DNA of 64,000 nt from Streptomyces albireticuli (GCF_021228125.1 NZ_JAJQQS010000021.1:62001-126000), one strand, 5' to 3'; positions 1-8,020 are shown, numbered from the stretch's first letter. Made by a program: numbers and translations. The notes: generated by a model from the sequence alone, not told the origin.

Positions 1-677
1 TAGATGTCGCCGAAGAAGGCGGTCCACCAGTCGCCGGGCTCCGCGGTCCCGCCGGCCTCTCCGGCCCCTTCGTCCTCTCCGGACCCGTCCTCAAGGGCCT
101 CCGCGCCGCCCAACGGTGTCCCGACACCCACGAGCCAGGGTCCTTCCGGGCTGAAGCGGGCCGCGGCGACCCGCCCTTCCGGGCCCTCGTACTCACGGTG
201 GACCAGGCGGCCGGCGGCCGGCAGGTCCAGGCCGAACCGGCCCTCCGTCACATAGCGGGCCGCACCGCGCGCCGTCTCGGTCAGGACCGCGCCGCGCAGC
301 GTGGCGGACGCGAGGTCGAAGCCCGCCGTGGTCGCCTCGGAGCGCCGCCAGAGCGAGAGGCGGGGGTCGCCGCCCAGGGTCTCGACGGCCAGCCAGGACG
401 TCTCCGAACCGTCTTCCAGCAGGACTTCGAGCCAGGTCTCCTCGTGATCGGTGGCCACCACCCGGCCGGCGACCCGCCACTTCCGGCCCCGTACGGCCAC
501 GTCGGCGCCGGGCGTCAGCCGGTCGGCGACGGCGGCGCAGACGGGTGTCCAGGGGTGCCGGGGGTATTCCCGCTCCCGCCCGTCCTCCCGCCGGGTTTCG
601 CCCGCGATTTCGCCTGCGTGCGAGGGCTCGTACGCGGCCTCGTACAGCCGCTCGTCTGGGTGTCGCTGCTCGCTCAT
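1..677 (-). CDS. DUF4178-like protein (3' end beyond window)
   Basis: The frame opens with ATG at 677 and stays open to the window edge, about 225 codons, so the C-terminus is missing. The product is hydrophilic and acidic, with no signal peptide or membrane segment. Residues about 55-110 show a beta-rich pattern (RGRKWRVAGRVV, then TWLEVLLEDGSETSWLAVE) that I match to DUF4178, a domain of unknown function common in actinobacteria. The tail is rich in Glu, Gly and Asp. The start overlaps the stop of the upstream oxidase as ATGA, so the two are translationally coupled and probably share a transcript with the whole cluster to 5129. Whether it takes part in that pathway is unknown; streptomycetes also carry DUF4178 genes in other settings. 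Confidence 0.6.
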   Translation of the reverse strand, partial: MSEQRHPDERLYEAAYEPSHAGEIAGETRREDGREREYPRHPWTPVCAAVADRLTPGADVAVRGRKWRVAGRVVATDHEETWLEVLLEDGSETSWLAVETLGGDPRLSLWRRSEATTAGFDLASATLRGAVLTETARGAARYVTEGRFGLDLPAAGRLVHREYEGPEGRVAAARFSPEGPWLVGVGTPLGGAEALEDGSGEDEGAGEAGGTAEPGDWWTAFFGDI

Positions 678-1873
678 GACTGTTCTCCCGGTGGTTCTCG
701 GTGTGCCCCCGGCGCCGCGGGGGCCCCGCGCAGGGCGAAGCGCGGGAGCGGCTCGGCCGTCCCGTCGAGGACGTCGGCCACATGACGGGCCCAGGCCGGC
801 CCGTGTTTGAAGCCGTGTCCGGAGTCGCCGCCGACCAGCCAGCCGGCGCGGGTGCCGGGCAGGCGGTCGAGGATGAAGTGCTCGTCGGGCGACCAGGCAT
901 ACGCGCACTCCTCGCGCCGCTCGACGGGCGCCTCGGCGAGGGCGGGGAAGCGGGTCGTGACGTAGCGCCGCGCGTGCGCGGGGAGTTCGGCGGCGGCCGC
1001 GGAGGCGTCGAGGCGCGCGGGATCCGCCGTGGCACCGTCCGGCACGAGGCGTGCGGGATCCGGCACGACGCCGTACGGCACGAGGTGCGCGGCATCCGGC
1101 ACCACGCCGTCCGGCACGATCTTCACGGTGGCCGCGCCGCCGAGCGCCGGCACGCCGTACATCTCCGCCGAGCGGTCGATCCAGGCGGGCCCGCCGCCCG
1201 TCGCCCAGGGGCCGCGCGCGGTGAGCCAGTAGCTGTCCTGCCGTTCGGAGACGACCCCGGTGAGGCCGGGGAAGAGCGTGGGCAGGGCGGGGCCCACGGC
1301 CCAGACGACCAGGTCGGCGGTGTACGTCCGGCCGTCGACGCGGGCGCCGTCGCCGTCGGGCACGGCGGTGCCCACGGTGGTGCGGACGCCGCGCCGCGCG
1401 GCGGAGGCGGCGAGGGCGCGCATGGCCGTACGGGCCGCGAGCACGGCGCCGCCGGGTTCGTGGACGGCGAAGGAGACATCGTGGGCGGTGAACCCGGGGA
1501 AGCGGCCGGGCAGGGCGGCGGCCGGCACGTGTTCCACGGGGATGCCGAGGTCGCGCAGGGTGTCGAGGCCCGCGCGCTCCCAGCCGGTGTCGGGTCCGGT
1601 GGCGAGCAGCAGCGCTCCGGTGGGGTGGAGGAACCGCTCGCCGGTCTCGGCCTCCAGCTCCCGCCAGAGCGTCCGGGCCCGCCAGGCGGAGCGGGCGTAG
1701 AAGCGGTCGGGGCCGTGGGCGCAGCGCAGGATGCGGGTGTCGGCGTAGGAGGGGCCGCTGCCCGCGCCGGCCGGGCAGGGGTCGACGAGGTGGACGGAAC
1801 GGCCCCGGCCCGCGAGTTCGCGGGCGAGGGACAGGCCGAAGACCCCGGCGCCGATGACGAGTGCGCGGCTCAT
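674..1873 (-). CDS. FAD-dependent amine oxidase, sarcosine oxidase / N-methyltryptophan oxidase type (DAO family)
   Basis: The 399-residue flavoenzyme has a dinucleotide-binding motif GAGVFG at residues 8-13. Near the C-terminus it has CAYAWSPDEHFILD, whose Cys323 aligns with the cysteine that binds FAD covalently in monomeric sarcosine oxidase, followed by GGDSGHGFKHGP at about 348-359. Enzymes of this family oxidise the C-N bond of secondary amines and produce hydrogen peroxide. The ATG at 1873 lies 13 bases after the MetRS-like gene, so the genes look co-transcribed. In known hydrazine pathways an oxidase of this superfamily cleaves the N-N-linked intermediate, and I infer a similar role here. 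Residues 253-288 are an unusual threefold 12-residue repeat. The family call is firm; the substrate is unknown. Confidence 0.85.
   Translation of the reverse strand: MSRALVIGAGVFGLSLARELAGRGRSVHLVDPCPAGAGSGPSYADTRILRCAHGPDRFYARSAWRARTLWRELEAETGERFLHPTGALLLATGPDTGWERAGLDTLRDLGIPVEHVPAAALPGRFPGFTAHDVSFAVHEPGGAVLAARTAMRALAASAARRGVRTTVGTAVPDGDGARVDGRTYTADLVVWAVGPALPTLFPGLTGVVSERQDSYWLTARGPWATGGGPAWIDRSAEMYGVPALGGAATVKIVPDGVVPDAAHLVPYGVVPDPARLVPDGATADPARLDASAAAAELPAHARRYVTTRFPALAEAPVERREECAYAWSPDEHFILDRLPGTRAGWLVGGDSGHGFKHGPAWARHVADVLDGTAEPLPRFALRGAPAAPGAHREPPGEQS
1010..1117. repeat. Three tandem 36-bp units inside the oxidase gene
   Basis: Three in-frame 36-base units encode VPDGVVPDAAHL, VPYGVVPDPARL and VPDGATADPARL. 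They sit where related oxidases have a loop before the C-terminal FAD-binding part. The repeat is a multiple of three, so copy number can change without breaking the gene. Confidence 0.75.
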
Positions 1874-1886
1874 GCGCGGGTCCGGG

Positions 1887-3551
1887 TCATCCGCCCATCA
1901 CCCGGGTGTCGATGTCGGCGGGCAGCGGGGTGAAGAAGGTGTGGGGGCCTGGGGCGACGGGGTGGGACCCGGTGCCGGGGAGCTCGGCCCGCGCGGCGTC
2001 CCGGGTGGGCTCGTCGGGCAGGCCGAGGGCGTGCCAGAGCTGCCGGGCGAAGTCCGGCATGAGGGGGTGGGCGCAGGCGGCCAGGGTGCGGGCCGCGCGT
2101 GCTTCGAGGGCGACGGCCGTGCGGGCGCGGTCGTCGGCGGGGCGGGCGGCGAGCAGGCGGGACTGTCCGGCGGCGAAGGCGGTGGCGAGGCGGACGAGTT
2201 CGCCGAGGCAGCGGGTGGCCCGTTGCGGGGAAAACGTTTCGGCGGCGAAGGCGGCGAAGCACGCGTCGGCGAGCGCGTCGACGGCGGAGGCGAAGGCGGC
2301 CTGGGAGGGGGTGGGTGTGCCGGGCTCGGGGACCCGGCCGCCGCCGACGGTGGCGACGCGCCGGAAGAGGCCGTCGAGCCAGCCCTGCCAGGCGCCGGCC
2401 AGTTCCTCGTCGGCCAGGCGACGGAAGCGGTCCCAGGTGAAGGAGGTGCGGGCGGTCTCCGGGCGGTCGTGGGCGAGCGCGAAACGGACGACGCTGCCGG
2501 GCACCTCGGCGAGCAGGGCGTCGGCCCAGATGGCGTGGCCGCGGCTCTTGGAGAACTTGGCGTCGTCCAGCTGGAAGAACTCGTTGGTGACGAAGGCGTC
2601 CGGCAGGCGCAGTCCGTCGTCGTAGGCCATCATCAGGGCCGGGAAGAGGACGGTGTGGAAGTAGCCGTTGTCGAAGCCGAAGAACTGGACGATCCGGGAG
2701 GCGTTCCACTCCTCGCGCCAGCCGGCGGGGTCCGCCCCTTCGGCGCGCAGGGCCTCCTGGAGTTCGGCGAAGTAGCCGGGGACCATCTCGGCCCAGACGT
2801 AGACGCGCTGGCCCTCGAAGCCGGCCACGGGGACGGGCAGCCCCCAGTCGGTGGGGTGGGTGACGGGGATGTCGGGGAGCTCGCCGGCCAGCAGACCGGC
2901 GCAGAGTTCCTCCAGCTGGGGGCTCATCGCGGTGCCGGCGTGCAGGGCGCGCAGCCGGTCGGTGTACTGGCCCAGGGGGAAGACGAGGCGTTCGTAGGTG
3001 CGCGTGACCGGTGTGGCGCCACAGGTGTTGCAGACGGGGTCGACGAGGTCGGTGCAGACGTTGGGCCAGGCGCACTCCTCGCAGGAGTTGCCGTCGCTGT
3101 CGGCGCCGCAGCGGGGGCAGCCGCCGCTGACGTGCCCCTCGAAGAGGTAGCGGTCGCAGGCGGCGCAGTGGAGGCCCTCGGCGGTGCGGGGCACGATCCG
3201 GCCCGCGCGGTGGAGGGTGGTGACGAAGTCCCGTACGGCTTCCCGGTGGAGGCGGGAGTGCTGGGGGCGGACGTAGGTGTCGGCCTCGAAGGCGGCCGAG
3301 GCGAAGATGGCGGCGACGACGTCCGCGTACCGGTCGGCGAGCGCGAGGGGGTCCTCGCCCAGGGCGCGGGCCTTGAGGGGGACATAGCTCTGGTGGACGT
3401 CCGAGCCGGTGAGGTAGCGGACCGGCGTGCCCTGGAGGCGGAGCGCCCGGGTGTGGATGTCGGCCCCGGAGTAGGGGCCGGAGAGGTGGCCGAGGTGCAG
3501 GTCGCCGTTGGGGGTGGGTGGTGCCGCGGTGACGAGGGTGCGCGTGAGCAT
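1887..3551 (-). CDS. Methionyl-tRNA synthetase-like enzyme, candidate hydrazine synthetase subunit
   Basis: This 554-residue class I synthetase-like protein has the HIGH motif as HLGH (19-22), the KMSKS motif as KFSKS (332-336), the MetRS-type YVWAEMVPGY (251-260) and FFGFDNGYFHT (290-300). Its zinc region is cysteine-rich (C129, C132, C145, C148, C157, C160, C166, C174, C177). A helical C-terminal part follows, but no C-terminal EMAP-type tRNA-binding domain. ATG at 3551 has GGAG upstream. The direct neighbours, a cupin and a DAO-family oxidase, are what accompanies MetRS-like hydrazine synthetases (s56-p1, formycin, pyrazofurin and triacsin pathways), in which the synthetase core activates an amino acid and the cupin forms the N-N bond. 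A second true MetRS is possible but fits the context poorly. Confidence 0.8.
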   Translation of the reverse strand: MLTRTLVTAAPPTPNGDLHLGHLSGPYSGADIHTRALRLQGTPVRYLTGSDVHQSYVPLKARALGEDPLALADRYADVVAAIFASAAFEADTYVRPQHSRLHREAVRDFVTTLHRAGRIVPRTAEGLHCAACDRYLFEGHVSGGCPRCGADSDGNSCEECAWPNVCTDLVDPVCNTCGATPVTRTYERLVFPLGQYTDRLRALHAGTAMSPQLEELCAGLLAGELPDIPVTHPTDWGLPVPVAGFEGQRVYVWAEMVPGYFAELQEALRAEGADPAGWREEWNASRIVQFFGFDNGYFHTVLFPALMMAYDDGLRLPDAFVTNEFFQLDDAKFSKSRGHAIWADALLAEVPGSVVRFALAHDRPETARTSFTWDRFRRLADEELAGAWQGWLDGLFRRVATVGGGRVPEPGTPTPSQAAFASAVDALADACFAAFAAETFSPQRATRCLGELVRLATAFAAGQSRLLAARPADDRARTAVALEARAARTLAACAHPLMPDFARQLWHALGLPDEPTRDAARAELPGTGSHPVAPGPHTFFTPLPADIDTRVMGG

Positions 3552-3596
3552 GTGCGGGATCTCCGGGGTGGGGAGCGCGGGCCGGTGGAGCGCGGG

Positions 3597-3950
3597 TCAG
3601 AGGTCGAGCGGGCCCATGGCGGGCGGCCAGTAGAGCGAGAGGAAGACGAGCGGCTCGGTGTCGCTGGCGTTCCTCAGCTGGTGGCGGGAGCCGTTGGGGA
3701 TGAGCACGGCCGAGGGCGCGGAGACGGGCCGCGTCTCGTCGTCGATGACCATGACCCCGCTGCCCGAGAGGAGGACGAACGCCTCGTGCTCCTCGTGGTG
3801 GTCGTGCGGCTCGGTCTCGCCGCCGGGCGGAATGACGGCCCGGCCCAGGCCCCAGTCGGCGAGGTCCTCGCCGCCGTGGGGATAGACCTGCTGGTAGCGG
3901 ATGCCGTAGGCGTCGGTGAGCCGGCTGTCACTCATGTCCCTGATGAGCAT
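3597..3950 (-). CDS. Stand-alone cupin, candidate N-N bond forming partner of the MetRS-like protein
   Basis: The 117-residue single-domain cupin has motif 1 as PGGETEPHDHHEEHEAF (metal ligand candidates H49, H51, H55 or E56) and motif 2 as PNGSRHQLRN (H90). This is a complete zinc- or iron-type ligand set. ATG at 3950 has GGAG six bases upstream. It lies 45 bases ahead of the MetRS-like gene and 36 bases after the upstream gene, all on one strand. In characterised hydrazine synthetases a cupin of this kind is fused to the MetRS-like domain and rearranges an N-hydroxylamine aminoacyl ester into a hydrazine; here it is separate. The fold is clear; the role is inferred from context. Confidence 0.8.
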   Translation of the reverse strand: MLIRDMSDSRLTDAYGIRYQQVYPHGGEDLADWGLGRAVIPPGGETEPHDHHEEHEAFVLLSGSGVMVIDDETRPVSAPSAVLIPNGSRHQLRNASDTEPLVFLSLYWPPAMGPLDL

Positions 3951-3986
3951 GGAGGTCTCCGTCCCGGCGGGGCCCGCCGCGGGTGG

Positions 3987-5129
3987 TCAGTAGTTGAAGT
4001 CGGGGGTGTTGGCGGCGACGACGGGCTCCCAGGGGTTGGTGAGCAGGGCGTCGGGCTCGATGGGCAGGCCGTTGGCCCAGCCGTGGTCGGGGTCGCCGAC
4101 GGAGAAGTCCTTCGCCGTGAGGTAGTCCAGCCGCAGTGAGGGCCAGATCTCGTCCTCGCGGTGGGCGCCCAGGCGCAGGGTGTCGTCGCCGACGACGTCC
4201 TTCTGAACGAGGACGTCGATCTGGTAGGTGGCGGAGAAGGTGTCGGCGGGGCAGCCGGGGCCGGCGGGGTTGTGCCAGCTGCTGGTGAGGCGGGCCGGAT
4301 GACCGATGCCGCCGTTGCCGATGGTGCGGTGGGCGCTGTCCCGGACGAAGTCCATGGCCGCGCCGAGGTCGGACATCAGGCCGCGGGTGACGAGCGAATG
4401 GGCGTAGTGGCCCGGGGCGTTGACCGAGATGACCACGCCGCCGGGGATCCTGCGGTCGTGGTTACGGCGCTGGTGGGCGCCGGTGTAGAAGAGCTGGGTG
4501 CTGGCCTTGAAGAGGACCAGGGAGCCGTCGGGCTGCTCCAGCGGCACGGCCTCGGCGTAGACGGTGTCGAAGACGAGGGGTGCCCATTCGGAGAGGTAGG
4601 TGTCGGCCAGGCTCCGGCACAGGTCGGCGAACTCGGGGCCGGGCAGGGCCCGGGCGAGCCGCTCGTCGTTGAAGACGATCAGGAAGGCGCTGCTCTGGCC
4701 GGTGACCGCCCGCCGCTTCCAGGCCGCCCGCGCGGTCCAGATCCGGGCCGCGAGGTGCGCGTGGCCCCGGGCCAGGTCCTCCGGGCCGAACCAGCAGATG
4801 TCGACGCCGAGTCCCTTGGAGGCGCCCGGCCCCTGCCAGGACCTGGCGGCGAGGCGCCCGAAGAGGCAGGGCTGCGACCGGCGCAGCCAGCCGAGCAGGG
4901 CGGTCTCCCGCTCCTCGGCCGTGGCGTCGGGAGCCAGCAGCACCTCGTGCGCCGCGTCGATGTCCGCTCCGAAGCCGGCCGCGCCGGTGTCCTGCGGCAG
5001 GGCCGCCAGGGCCTCGGAGAGGGCGGCCCTCGCGGGCAGGCTTGTCTTGCCGTCCAGTGCGATCACTCCCCCGTAGTGGTCTGCACGCCGATGGCTCGTC
5101 GGCGACGGCGACAGTCTGACGATGCACAA
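3987..5129 (-). CDS. Putative heme-type N-oxygenase, distant YqcI/YcgG (GntA/DcsA-like) relative
   Basis: I do not recognise this 380-residue soluble protein with certainty. It has PCLFG at 87-91, a helix plus FLIVF strand at 149-153, then LFYTGAHQRRNHDRRIPGGV at 213-232 followed by SVNAPGHY (235-242). The order PC.FG, hydrophobic strand, F....H..R..R, then P...... resembles the YqcI/YcgG family, which includes heme-dependent N-hydroxylases. As first gene of a cupin/MetRS/oxidase operon it would suit the amine N-hydroxylation step that hydrazine synthesis needs. The start is uncertain: TTG at 5129, or GTG at 5066, which has GGGGGA directly against it. The coding call is strong; the family call is tentative. 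Confidence 0.6.
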   Translation of the reverse strand: MCIVRLSPSPTSHRRADHYGGVIALDGKTSLPARAALSEALAALPQDTGAAGFGADIDAAHEVLLAPDATAEERETALLGWLRRSQPCLFGRLAARSWQGPGASKGLGVDICWFGPEDLARGHAHLAARIWTARAAWKRRAVTGQSSAFLIVFNDERLARALPGPEFADLCRSLADTYLSEWAPLVFDTVYAEAVPLEQPDGSLVLFKASTQLFYTGAHQRRNHDRRIPGGVVISVNAPGHYAHSLVTRGLMSDLGAAMDFVRDSAHRTIGNGGIGHPARLTSSWHNPAGPGCPADTFSATYQIDVLVQKDVVGDDTLRLGAHREDEIWPSLRLDYLTAKDFSVGDPDHGWANGLPIEPDALLTNPWEPVVAANTPDFNY

Positions 5130-5221
5130 GATCGCCGGTCAAGACCTTGACTTACGACGGAATCCGTAGTGCGGGGGCATGGCGAGCATGGATTCGGGCA
5201 GCCTCAACGGTCTTTCACAGA

Positions 5222-5246
5222 GGCCGCCTTGGGGAAGACGGCGGCC
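5222..5246 (-). terminator. Hairpin after the potD-like gene
   Basis: GGCCGCC pairs with GGCGGCC across an 11-base loop, 7 bases after the stop of the PotD-like gene. It separates that gene from the YqcI-like operon downstream and could end its transcript. There is no strong U-run. Confidence 0.4.
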
Positions 5247-5253
5247 GCGCCGC

Positions 5254-6441
5254 TCAGAGGCCGACGATCTCGTTCCACTCCTTGGCGAAGGCGGGGCGCT
5301 CCCTGGAGGTCATGTCGCGGGCGGTCCCGAGGCGCTTGCGCATGTCGTCGCTCGGGAAGATCAGGGGGTTCTCGGCGAGCTCGGCGACCTCCTTGTCCCG
5401 GGAGGAGGCGAGGACGTCCCGCGCGGCGGGCACGGGGCAGACGTAGTTGACCGCGGTGGCGAGCCGGGCCGCGACCTCGGGCTGGTAGTAGTGGTCGATG
5501 AGCCGCTCGGCGTTGCTCTTGTGGCGGGCGAGGTTGGGGATCATCAGGCTCTCCGCCCACAGCTCGGCGCCCTCCTCCGGGACGACGAACTCGATGTCGG
5601 GGTTGTCGGCCTGGAGCTGGATGATGTCGCCGGAGTAGGCCTGGCAGGCCAGGACGTCGCCGGAGGAGAGGTCCTTGATGTAGTCGTTGCCGGTGAAGCG
5701 ACGGATGTGGCGCTTGCTCACGAGCCGGCGCAGCTGGTCGGTCATGGTGTGGAAGTCGTCCGCGGTCCAGCGGGTGACGTCCGCGCCGTTGCCCTGCATG
5801 AGCAGGCAGAACGCCTCGTCCAGCCCGGCCAGCAGGGTGACCCGCCCGCGCAGGTCGTCCTTCCACAGCTCGGAGGTGCGCCGGATCTCGCGGCCGAGCT
5901 TCTTGCGGTTGTAGGCGATGCCGGTGATGCCGGACTGCCAGGGGACGGTGTGCCGGCGGCCGGGGTCGAAGGGCGGCTTGCGCAGCAGCGGGTCGAGGTT
6001 GCGGGCGACGTTCGGCTGCCGGGAGCGGTCCATCTCCTGGACCCAGCCCAGGTGTACGTAGCGGGCGCACATCCAGTCGCTGACGACGACGAGATCCCGG
6101 CCGGTGTCCTGATGGTTCATCAGGGCTGGGCTGATCTTCCCGAAGAACTCGTCGTTGTCGTTGATCTCCTCGGTGTACTTCACCGAGATCCCGCCGGCCT
6201 TCTCGAACTCCGCCAGCGTCGGGCGGAGCTGCGCGTCCTCGTCGTCGGTGTCGATGTAGAGCGGCCAGTTGGCGAAGACGAGCTTCTTCTCCCGGGCGGA
6301 GCGGTCCTCGGCGGCCCGGTCGCCGGGCTCGACATAGGCGGCGGGGACTCCGCAGCCGGCGAGTGCGGCGGCGCCCGCGCCGGCGCCGAGCGCGCGCAGC
6401 AGGGACCGGCGGGACAGGCTCTTCACGGGGCTCACTCGCAT
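5254..6441 (-). CDS. potD: Polyamine (spermidine/putrescine) ABC transporter substrate-binding lipoprotein
   Basis: A 396-residue extracytoplasmic binding protein. The N-terminus starts MRVSPVKSLSRRSLLRALG, with a twin-arginine-like SRRSLL, a hydrophobic core and a lipobox LAGC. The mature part begins LVFANWPLYID and continues with FEKAGGISVKYTEEIND, the pattern of PotD/PotF polyamine receptors. The ATG at 6441 puts the signal peptide at the N-terminus; the longer reading frame to 6573 adds only implausible sequence. It starts 17 bases after the MFS gene, so the two are probably co-transcribed. No polyamine permease or ATPase is adjacent, so its transporter partners must be elsewhere. Aminobutyraldehyde dehydrogenase and an aminotransferase nearby fit polyamine catabolism. 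Confidence 0.85.
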   Translation of the reverse strand: MRVSPVKSLSRRSLLRALGAGAGAAALAGCGVPAAYVEPGDRAAEDRSAREKKLVFANWPLYIDTDDEDAQLRPTLAEFEKAGGISVKYTEEINDNDEFFGKISPALMNHQDTGRDLVVVSDWMCARYVHLGWVQEMDRSRQPNVARNLDPLLRKPPFDPGRRHTVPWQSGITGIAYNRKKLGREIRRTSELWKDDLRGRVTLLAGLDEAFCLLMQGNGADVTRWTADDFHTMTDQLRRLVSKRHIRRFTGNDYIKDLSSGDVLACQAYSGDIIQLQADNPDIEFVVPEEGAELWAESLMIPNLARHKSNAERLIDHYYQPEVAARLATAVNYVCPVPAARDVLASSRDKEVAELAENPLIFPSDDMRKRLGTARDMTSRERPAFAKEWNEIVGL

Positions 6442-6458
6442 TTCGGCAGCTTGACGGG

Positions 6459-7973
6459 TCAGATCTTCGCGGACAATGTACGGCCTGTCCGGGAGCTGTC
6501 CGCGCCTCCCGACACCTTGACGGGCCCGGCCGGGGCGAGCAGCAGGTGGACGGTGACCGCACCCAGGGCGCACAGGGCCGCGACCGACCAGAGGACGATG
6601 TGCCAGGCGTCGGTGAACTGCGCCGCGTGCAGCGCCTCGGCGGGTCCGGAGAGGTCACCGGCGGCGATCTTCCCGGCCAGCTCGGCCGAACCCGTACGGG
6701 CCTGGATCAAGCTGGTCAGCACCGCGCCGACCACGGCCACCACCAGGGCGTTGGCGCCGCCCTTGACGGTGTTGAGGAATCCGGCCGCCATGCCGACCCG
6801 GGCAGGCTCCACCAGGCTCATCGCCTGGGCATCGATGATACCGACCACCAGGCCGTTGCCGACGCCGATGGTGAGGAGGGGGCCGAGCAGGGCGAGGGCC
6901 GATATGCCGGGGTGGAGCACGGTGAGCCAGGCATTGCCGCCGGCGAGGAGCACCAGGGCCAGGCCCGCCAGGAGGCGGGCGGGTATCCCCCGGTTGACCA
7001 GGCGGCCGCCGGCGGCGGGGAGGAAGAGCACAGGAGCGGTCAGCATCAGCATGCTCAGTCCGGCGTCCCGGGCGGAGAGGCCGTTCACACCCTGGAGGTA
7101 GGTCGGCAGGAAGACCAGCACCCCGGAGGAGCCCACGGGCACCGCGAGGGCGGCCAGGCTCCAGCCCATGAAGCGCCGGTCACGGACCAGGGTCAGGTCG
7201 AGCACCGGGTGGGCGCTGCGCCGCTCGACGGCCGCGAACACCACCAGCAGCAGGATCCCGGCGCCGACGGGACCGAGCACCCGCGGGCTGCCCCAGCCGG
7301 CCTGCGCCCCCTGGGTGATGCCGAACATCAGCAGCGCCAGGCCGCCGATGAAGCTGGCCACGCCCGGCCGGTCGACCTTCGGACTGCGGTCGGCCCGCGA
7401 CTCGCCGATGAAGACGGTGCCCAGGAGGATCACCAGTCCGGCCGCCGCGAAGACCCCGAAGGTGGTGCGCCAGCCCAGACCGCCGACCATCCACCCGGAG
7501 AACGTCGGGCCGATCGCGAGACCGATGCCGCCCATGGTGCCCATGGCGGCGAAGGCCCGGGTCCTGGCCGCGCCCTGGAAGGCGGAGGCGAGGATCGCAC
7601 CGCCGCCCGCCATCACGCCGGCCGCGCCCGCGCCGGAGAGCGTACGGGCCAGGTCCAGCAGCAGGATGTCGTTCACGACGGCGCTGCCGAGGGCCCCGGC
7701 GGTGTAGACCGCGGCGCCTATGGAGAAGATCCGGCGACGGCCGAAGAGGTCACCGAGCGAGCCGGAGACGAGCATGAGGGAGGAGGCCGTGAGGAAATAG
7801 CCGGTCACGACCCATTGCAGGGAGGCGCCGGAGGCGTGCAGGTCCTCACCGATGCGGGGGATCGCGACGGTCGTGCCGGACATGGACATGGGCAGCGTGA
7901 GGAAACCCAGCAGGACCACGAGCACCGTCATGACGGGGCTGGGCCGCCGGGTCCGCGGGGACTCGGAAGGCAT
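6459..7973 (-). CDS. MFS drug/metabolite exporter, DHA2-type (14 TM)
   Basis: A 504-residue polytopic membrane protein of the length and hydrophobicity of 14-helix DHA2 exporters (EmrB/QacA-like), with the antiporter-type loop LGDLFGRRRIFSIG after the second helix. It begins at ATG 7973, immediately beside repeated operator-like sites shared with the divergent TetR gene at 8065, so TetR-controlled induction is likely. PotD-like 5254-6441 follows after 17 bases. The substrate is unknown; polyamines, drugs or the product of the neighbouring cluster are all possible. Confidence 0.85.
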   Translation of the reverse strand: MPSESPRTRRPSPVMTVLVVLLGFLTLPMSMSGTTVAIPRIGEDLHASGASLQWVVTGYFLTASSLMLVSGSLGDLFGRRRIFSIGAAVYTAGALGSAVVNDILLLDLARTLSGAGAAGVMAGGGAILASAFQGAARTRAFAAMGTMGGIGLAIGPTFSGWMVGGLGWRTTFGVFAAAGLVILLGTVFIGESRADRSPKVDRPGVASFIGGLALLMFGITQGAQAGWGSPRVLGPVGAGILLLVVFAAVERRSAHPVLDLTLVRDRRFMGWSLAALAVPVGSSGVLVFLPTYLQGVNGLSARDAGLSMLMLTAPVLFLPAAGGRLVNRGIPARLLAGLALVLLAGGNAWLTVLHPGISALALLGPLLTIGVGNGLVVGIIDAQAMSLVEPARVGMAAGFLNTVKGGANALVVAVVGAVLTSLIQARTGSAELAGKIAAGDLSGPAEALHAAQFTDAWHIVLWSVAALCALGAVTVHLLLAPAGPVKVSGGADSSRTGRTLSAKI

Positions 7974-7974
7974 A

Positions 7975-8020
7975 CAGGTAAACTACACCGTGCAGTGCAA
8001 CAGGTAAACCGAACAGTGCA
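7975..8020. promoter_or_regulatory. Direct-repeat operator candidate between MFS and TetR genes
   Basis: Two 20-bp sites, CAGGTAAAC-N6-GTGCA, begin at 7975 and 8001. They lie 26 bp apart in the same orientation, in the 91-bp gap between divergent genes. The first nearly abuts the MFS start codon. Repeated sites at this position suit binding by the TetR protein encoded at 8065, repressing both genes. This is inferred from position and repetition only. Confidence 0.55.

Noticed and set aside
1854..4139. A 761-codon open frame on the plus strand
   Set aside because: It is the complement of the MetRS-like, cupin and YqcI-like genes. It is Gly/Val/Glu-rich without domains, as expected of antisense frames in such GC-rich DNA.
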